NCBI GenBank assembly: GCA_004026145.2
Contig: CP034990.1
Coordinates: forward strand, 17,872,176 to 17,936,175
Length of the DNA stretch: 64,000 bases
DNA from: Takifugu bimaculatus
Lineage: Eukaryota; Chordata; Actinopteri; Tetraodontiformes; Tetraodontidae
Reading direction: 5' to 3'
Part shown: piece after piece, positions 27,701 to 36,400 of the stretch
Position numbering within the stretch: position 1 is the first letter of the stretch
Layout: each line of letters opens with the position of its first letter
The notes under the pieces: model-generated
What the model saw: only the letters and a program-made list of their open reading frames with translations
What the model was told of the DNA's origin: nothing
The model's database searches: none
Made by a program: the position numbers and the translations under genes

Positions 27701-30700
27701 CAGATTCATTGAATCATTTTCCCAGCCTTGACGAAACTCCCTCCAGAACCACGTAATAAATAAGTCAGCGCTCAGCGTGACTAGTAATTGACTCTGACCG
27801 TTTTTTTTGACGCGTCAGATGGGACGATCGCCCCGTTTCGAGGGCCTGCCATTTGCACTGGCGTGCACCGCTGCCGCTTTGTTGGGTGTGGCCGCCCTGA
27901 TGTGGTTCTGTTCCGAATATTCCGCCCACACTTTCCATCCATCGGTAACTGAGGCAGATGACACGCCGGCGGATCCTGCCTTATGTTCGGAACAAGATGA
28001 TCTCAGTCCCCGATTAGCAAAACGAGGATATAAAAAAACGAATCGCATTTGAACCTTTGAACTCCATTTGATCACCAAACACCAAATTTGCGACGACTTT
28101 GACGTCATCAGACCAAGAATCCATCCCAGAAACCAGACTGCAGGACCTCCACCTGCCCCCATGTGTGTGAAAGTGTGTGTTCCGGTTTGGTGTCATGTTT
28201 TTTGCCTTTGATTGCGCTGAAGCACGCGGCTCGCCGGGGCCTCGCTGAACGTGGCCGTCCTGTGCTCCGTCTGTTTCGTGACTGGTGTTCGTCTGCTTCA
28301 AGGTCACCGGACGTGAGAGCTTCAAAGCAGAACGACCGTCGAGGCCTGTGAAGATTGCAGAGAGTGACGCGGATGTAAGTGAATTGCTGATTCGAAGCAC
28401 AAGAGCTGTTTATCCGTCTGCCCTTTTTTTTTCCCTGAATCCTTCAATCTACTGCAGAGAAGCGGCTGACTTCACTGTGGTTGGTGTGTGCGTGTGTGTG
28501 CGCGCGTGTGTGTACTTAAGTCGTGGTAAACAGAGGCTGTGGAGGAAAGGCAACGTGTGTACATTGCAACACTGTGGGGACAAGCATCCGCGCCGCTCAG
28601 TGAGGGCCTGAGAGTATCGACCACTCTCTTTATTTTCCTCCCCGCAATTTAAAGGGAAAAATACATGTAATGGGAGTTTAAGATGTTGAGCTGCTGAATT
28701 TTTCAGTTTGATTTGCCTGATCCCGCTTCTCCGGCTCTTTGTTTTCTGCTGAATGGAGGTAAATCAGATGGATGTCCTGGCTTTTCATCATTAGCATTGT
28801 TCCACTTTAACAATTTATAAGAAATTGCCAGTAAAATTGTCTGAACGCTGAATATTTCATGCAATTAAAAACAACAATAAACAGCCGCGAAAATAATAAA
28901 AAAAAACAGCAGCTTAATTATTAATTGAACAGAATGATAAATAGATCCGAGGAAGAGCTGCAGTGTGTGAGGAAGATCTTATGTTGTTTTCAGAAATGCA
29001 GAAGCCATTTCTGGGAAAACAAATCTGTCACTCCCAATGAGCACGCTTCTCTCCAAAAGTGAATTTGAAAATATGGATTTTTGATTATGATTAGTCATAA
29101 TGGGCATTACCAGATCTCACCCCCGAACCAGACGGTGGAGAGCCGTTTGATATTCCTCGCTGCGCTGATGAGAGGAATTCCTCTGGGCCGCTCCCGCACC
29201 GATGAGGGTTATTGACATATTTTGAAAGCGGGCAACAACTACAGGAGATCAATTCTTCTTCTCTGGCGGCGCCGTTGGAATAAATGAAGACAAGAATGAA
29301 ATAATGGACTCGCGGTGTAACAGATACTGCAACGCATCTTTTCCGCTGTTTCATACATCTTCTCCACGCTTGGCGGAGCGTTCAGAGCCAAACCGAGGGG
29401 TTAGCTTTCACGCTAACCTTGCTTTCTTTCCCCCCCCCCCCTTTAGGTGAAGCTGAGCCGACTGTGCGAACAAGACAAGATCCTGCAGGAGCTGGAGGCC
29501 AAAATCCGCTCTTTAAAAGATGACAAGGTCGTTGCGCCTCTTTGTGTTCTTCCATATTTAGTAGCTGTTTGCTCCGGTCAGCGTGTGTTGTGACCGCGTC
29601 TGCGGCGTCCGTATCCAGGACAAGCTGGAGTCGGTGCTGGACGTTTTGCACCAGCAGATGGAGCAGTACAGGGACCAGCCGGCCCACGCTGAGAAGATCG
29701 CCTACCAGCAGAAATTGTTGCAGGAGGACGTCGTGCACATCAGGGCCGAGATATCCCAAGTCTCCAGCAGTAAGACACGGATCTCCCACAATGCACTTCT
29801 TTTCTCTTTAGCAGGTGTTCTACTCACACTTCCTTTTAAACCGAGTCCTTTTTTTCTGTTTCAAATAAGTTCTCTGCTTATATAGCTGCATCCTAAATGT
29901 TTGTAAGAATGAGAGAACAGCACAGATGAGATGGGAAAAATAAAAAGATGATAAAAAAGGCTCCAGCCGAGAAGGTGAAATTATCGCACGTGCCGAGCGT
30001 CTCCCAGCTGGCTCTCGCCGTGCGTGGGATCGACTCTACGTGTTAACGGGCGCCTGTTAACGTGTTAATGGTTGCGAAGCTGACGTGCCGCTGTCGCACG
30101 ATGCCGCCTTGTGCTGCAGGAGATGGAGAACGCCTGGAACGAGTACAGCCGCCTGGAGAGGGACGTGGAGTGGCTGAAGGTGGCCCTGGAGGGGCGGATG
30201 AGCCGCAGCGATCTTCCTCAGGTCCGTGGTTTAATCGTTTCTCTCAGGTATTTGAGACCTTGGAGTCAAAATGAAGAACACAGGCATGTGAACACAGGCG
30301 GAATTCCCTGAACCGGCGTGCGTTGCGGGCGTGCACGGACTGAGGAGCTCCTTTTTCTCTGAATAGTGTGATTTATTTTCAACCCTCTCTGTGCAGCACG
30401 AGAAAGTCCAGATGAGGAAGGAGCTGTGGAGGATCGAGGACGTCATCGCAGGCCTCAGCACCAGTAAAGCCAACTACCAAGTCACCATCTCCTCCGTTAC
30501 CAACCCAGGTTAGAGGCGCCGGAATGGGCGAATGCAAACGACATCCGCTCATGCTGTACAAGCAAGGAGGGCCACACTACTTTATCGCCTCATTAAAGCA
30601 CTTAGATGTATATTAGACACTAATGCTGGGAACATTTCCCAGTGGGGGGGCTGCATTGTCTTTCCCAGTCTGCGCATTCGTGCTGCATTCATAAACATTG

Positions 30701-32687
30701 AATCCCCCAGAGAGGAAATTTGTGCCTTCGATGGCGGCGTCATCAGTGCCTTCAGTGTCGGAGAGCCCGTCTTCTATGGAGATGAGACTGTCTGAGGAGC
30801 AGCACAGCCCCCACCTCAGCCCCAGCAGCCACGCACCCACCGTTTCAGCCCGTGGGCCTCAGTGGGTGAGTGAGCTCTGTGGAAGGAGTAAATGTCTTCC
30901 CATTATGATGAAGCCCAGCAGGAATAAAACAACATTTCTTTGTCTTTAGTGAACAAATCCAGCATTTTACAGCCAGATTTTTTAAAAAGGCTTTTAAAGG
31001 AAAGAGGCCGTGCGTGCTGCTCTGTGTTCAGGGTGAGGATGACGTGCCTCCAAGACCTCCTCTACCTCAGCTCTACAGTCACGATGAGAACCCCCCCGCG
31101 GTGCCCCCTTTACCCCGAGAAACGACAGTCATCAGGCACACGTCCGTGCGCGGCCTCAAACGCCAGTCAGACGAGCGCAAACGGGACCGAGAGATCGGCC
31201 AGTTCAGCAACGGCGACGCTAAGGTAGCGAGAGGGCGAGATGCTGGGGCCTGCGGGCAGCACCGGCACCAAAATCCCACCATCTCTCATCTGTCTCTCAA
31301 CCTCAGGGCGAGCTCAGGCCCTTCCTGAGCGACCCTGAGCTGGTCGGAGCGGGAGACGGCTCCAGCCACGTGGGCGTGGGCGTGTCCGGTCCCGACGGCT
31401 ACCAGACACTACCCAGCAGAGGTACGCACGCCACTGGCGCCACCAGCATTTACAGATTGTTGTCATTTGGACGTAAAACCACTCGGGGTTGGTATCTCTC
31501 ACAGGGGCCACCAGCTTCTCATTCAGCCTGAATCAGTCGTCCAGCATCTCCTCGTACGTGACCCTCCGGAGAGCAGCCTCGGCCTCGGGGGTGACGGTGA
31601 GACTCAACGCGTTCAGCAACTCGGCCGGAAACCCTCAGATTTAGTTTGAGCCGCACCTTTTTACACCCCTCCCCCCCTCAGGAGCGACCAAAGAGCGCCT
31701 TGGAGCGCCTGTACTCCGGGGACACGGCACAGAGGCAGCGGGCGAAGATGAGCGCCGACGAGCAGCTCGAGAGGATGAAGAGGCACCAGAAGGCTCTCGT
31801 CCGCCAACGCAAACGCACCCTGAGCCAAGGAGACCGCCACGCCTCCCCAGTCACCGCGCGCCCTGTCCTCCCCAGCGGCCGCTCTCAGCAGATTTGGGAT
31901 CAGTATGTTCCGCACACTCTCACGCATGACGTGAACCAAACCGGGGGCGCTGATCCACGACGGTCAAGCATGCGGTTTCTTGGTGTAGGCCGTCTGCAAT
32001 TACCCTCCCTTTCAATATAATTAGTATCAATTCATAATTACCTTTGATCGTGCATGTTGGTGTCCAGGTTGGGGTTTATTTTTCGCTACAGCAGTGATAA
32101 TTCACCAGATGTTAGTTATAGCGGTAACCACAGTAACCACGCAGCCATTCGATTCCAGTGTAGCCAGTAAGAGGAATTATTGATACAACTAACTGTGCTC
32201 GCCTGTACGTTTGTGTGGAGACAATGTATCTGCTGTGGAGAGACGTCTGAGGAGACGGATGCCTCATTCTAGCAACAATAGCGTGTACAATAACCTTAAA
32301 AAACAAGTCTGTCAGCTCCAGATGTTAAAGAATGAGGAGAATGTTGACCAACGTGTGTTCATTTGATGACTGAATGGAGGAATGGTCATTATTCCAGGAG
32401 CTGGGATGGGGGAAGGCCACCTTTTGAAGTGCTGCCATTCATTTATATGCGAATTTAATTTCAAACCATATCTCGGCCATCATCCTAATGAGCTCAAACA
32501 GAACAAAGTCCACCTCCCCTCTTCTACTTTCTGACTTTTCTGTTTTCCAGCATTGGCGCCTTCACTCTCGACACTAAATGCTTTTCTATAAAGGAGTTTT
32601 GCTCCCGTTCTGCCTGTCCTGTCGCAGCAGCTTCTCTTTCTGCATCGCGGACACTCGGATCCACAGCCATCCTTTCACTCACACATC

Positions 32688-32723
<36 letters not shown>

Positions 32724-33343
32724 GTGTGCTGTGTGTCTACTGTACGTGTGAGTCTGAGTTTATGCTTTTAAAAAAGAAAGTGCCTTATTTTCTACTGACC
32801 AAAACGTTGATATGCATCTAGCTAAATCAGCCTCCAGCTTTTTCAGCTGTCTCATTTCAGCCTAATGCGGCGTTATTTCCTTAATCATGATTCATTCGTT
32901 AATTTATTTTGTACTAAAATGAAGGTTAGAGACTGAGCGTTAATAGGGTTTGGGCGGACTATTGTCCCAAAATCCACTTGTCAGTCGCTCAAGTTTGTTT
33001 GACATTCGCTTTATACAGTTTCAAAGACCACAGTGTCTGAGGTTTTATCCAATAATTAATTACTAGTTTTAAGAGCCCTCCGATTTTATAATGTGAATGT
33101 TTGCTAATAAATAATTTTATTTTTAATGAATTCATTGCCATGTTTTTTGTTAATTAGATTTGTATTTTGTGTGCGCGTCTGTGTGCATGTGTGGTGAAAC
33201 TGTGGTCATTAAGAGTGAAGTTAGTCCTGTGTGTCTCGTTGTGTTGTTTAAACGTCCGGTTGTGTTTCAGCATGCAGCTCAATCACGTGTATCAGTGCAT
33301 GAATGCATGCTGCACATTTATTTCTTTATTTTCTTTTAAACAC

Positions 33344-33409
<66 letters not shown>

Positions 33410-36400
33410 CCTGCAGCCTGTACGGTGTATCACCACGGTATTGCTCAGTTAAATATTGCCTTTATTGTGCAGAATCCTGTAATTTTTTTGTCGTCTCTTT
33501 TGTTCACTGAGCAGTGGAAGAGAGAGCATGACTTTGACCTGCAGTTACTGGAACGGGCGGTGCAGGGGGAGGAGGCGCACGGAGTCAGGAGCGTTCAGGG
33601 GGAGGAAAGACCTCCAGAGCACAAAGAGAGGCCCCGTCCACACTCTGACGAATGGCTGACCTTCTGCTCCACGGCCATGAGCCCCCCCACCAACGAGGTC
33701 AACTTGGAGCCTCTGAACTACGATGTGGACCTAAACAAAGAGGTACAGGAAGTCATTACGGCCTCCAGGCCGCTAAGTGAAGGTTTAAATATTGTTAGGA
33801 CGAGGGTGGAAAAAATGGATGACATCAGCAACACCGCCACGTCCTCCAGCCCATGTGAGGCTCTTGGACCGTCAAAAAATAACGTCTGGTTTCTTCGGCT
33901 CAACGGTGGAATTGCGCAAAAGCTGCTCTTCACACACTCCTTCTGTCTTTGGGGCAGCTGTCTCTGCCCCAGAAGGTGCTGATTCCAGAGCGCTACGTGG
34001 ACTCGGAGCCCGAGGAGCCGCTCAGTCCCGAGGAGGTCGAGGACCGCCATCGTAAAGTGGAGCGCATCAAGAGCCTCCTGGCCAAGTCCAGGTGAGCTGT
34101 CGCAGTAGAGAGGGACACTTGGTGTCTAGCAGTAGTTGGAATTCCGTCTATCACAACAATTTTGAGACATCAACGACGACGTTGTAGCTCCCTTAAAAAA
34201 GAACGCGCTGGTTTTCTGTGAACTGGGTGTTCTTTATCCTGTCGGGACAGTGTGCAGAACATCGCGTCCACCGTGGCCTTGGACAAGCCAGAGGTGGGGC
34301 CCCTGGCCCTGCAGGAGCAGGAGAGGATCATCACCATGTCGTACACCCTGGCCTCTGAGGCGTCGCTCAAGAGCAAACTCGTCGCAGGTCGGTCATTTAC
34401 GGAATCACCTCCCATGATTTTCTCTTCCCGCAGGCCCCCGAGTTGTTGAACATTTATGCATTTTCAACAGAAATGCGTGAATAATCTTCAGATCTGAGGG
34501 AAAAAAGCCCCCCAGCTCTTCAATAAACCCCCCCCACCCGCCTCAATTTACATCTTTTGGGTGGGCGGGTGGGGGGGTGGGAGAAGGGCAGCAGGTTGCC
34601 GGGCATGGTTGCTCACTTCCTAATATCTGAACATTAGCCTCTCAGATAGCCTGTAATTGCGATCCGTGTCAGATCCTCCAGACAGGGGAGGAATCTCTTG
34701 ATGAGGCCATTTTGTGCGCTGATCAATGACCCCGTCACACCCTCCTCCCGCAGAACCGCCGCCGCCGCTTTGAACGCAGCTCTGAACCTGCATAAAAGAC
34801 ACTTCACTCACTTTTCATCTCCCTCTTTTTTTTTTTTCTTTTTTTTTTAACTCCACCGTAAGTTCGTTTCCAGCGCAGCTGCAGCAGGTTGTCAGTCTGC
34901 CGGGCGCACACACGCCCGCAGCACACGCGCGCACATCTGTCACACACGCTCACGCTCAAGCTGTCAGCGCATGTGGAAGCTTAATGTGCACAGCGAGGCA
35001 AAGTCAACAATTATAACATTATTTCCGGCACAGAAAAATGTCAGGGAATATAACTGGTGGCATCTTGTCAGCGGAGACGGAATCAGTGACTTTCGCTTCG
35101 CTTTGGTGTTAAAATAAGGCGAGCTGGTGCACTTTTCTTTTAATCCTTGAATTAAAAAAAGAGGAACCCTTTCCACAGTATTTTGCACAAGAGGCTTCAA
35201 TAATGCTGAAAGAAAAGCAGGAATATGCAGCACAAATCACCTTCAGTCTTTATTAAATACCCGCCTTTTACATTTTTATTTTAAATCATATTTTTAAAAA
35301 AAAACCAAAATAAGTATTCTGTAATTACTGTCGATGAGCACTCCAGAGAGTGACTCATTTAAAACTTCCTCTTCCTCTATTCATATAGCGCGAAGCCGAC
35401 TAAATGTTGGCATTAAAGATGAAATGCAGCGTTGCATTGACATCACAATCGCATGTTTTCTCTTTAAATGCAGGAATTAAGCTGAAATAATGCTGCAAGT
35501 ATTTAATCACCAAACAGCTGAAACCTTGTGAAACAAAAGAGACGGATGAAGATGAGGCCATCTCATTCAGCGGCTCATTAAAAATGATATTTTTTTAATC
35601 ACATCTCTCCGAGGGGGGGGTGTAAATGTGTGCTGTTTTAAGGTTTTCAAGTTAAAAACGACCTCAAGTACATGCTCATGACACCAGATTTGGCTCTGAT
35701 CCCCGGACACTTCCCACCACTCGCTGAGGTCAGAGGTCACCCGTCTTCTCCTCGGACTTTCTTCTGGTCGTGCTCGCACCTGCGGAAGCGAATCCGCCTC
35801 CCCCCCCCCCCCGTGACACTGATGCATCGTCTGACGGCAGAAATCAGTAACCTAATTTGAGCGATGCTCATTTAAATGTACAAGAAGCGTCTGACTGCCG
35901 CTGCAGGTGTGGCAGGAGGGCGCCAGCTGTGGGGGGAGAGGCCGTTTATGTCACTTCACCTGCAGTCTAGACAGTAGCGTTGATCCTTCGGCGCTCTCGT
36001 GACCACGAGTGCACGAAAACTGTGTTAAGAGCCTTTTAATAAGAGCTGGCGGCTGCGCTAAGATAACCGACGCACACAAACGCCACACGGGTAGAACGCG
36101 CTCCGAAAAAAAGGAGTTAATCTTTGAAGTTTAAAAAAAAAAAAATCTGTTTCTCTAATGTTGACGCAGGAATAAATAGTGTTGGGGGGGGGTTGAACCT
36201 TGAACTGTTGTTCCTAAGACACTTTCACCTGAAGTTGAAGCTGTCCTGTGGTCTTCTTCCCCTCTGTCTCCCACCTGTCCTCTCCTCTGTAGTTCCACCT
36301 TTGGCTAACCTCCACACCCCTCCTTCCCCACCTCTTCCGCCGCCACCACCACCGCCGCCTCCCCCTCCCCCGCCTCCTCTTCCTCCCGTATCTCTGGCAC

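Noticed and set aside
32551..32690. Acceptor-like ctgttttccag followed by about 45 open codons (IGAFTLDTK...)
   Set aside because: No matching sequence in PLEKHA7 relatives and no good donor; it runs into a GT repeat.
33167..33982. A 271-codon + strand open frame
   Set aside because: It starts in intron, crosses the long CA repeat and runs through exon w22 past its donor; only 33,515-33,742 matches plekha7.
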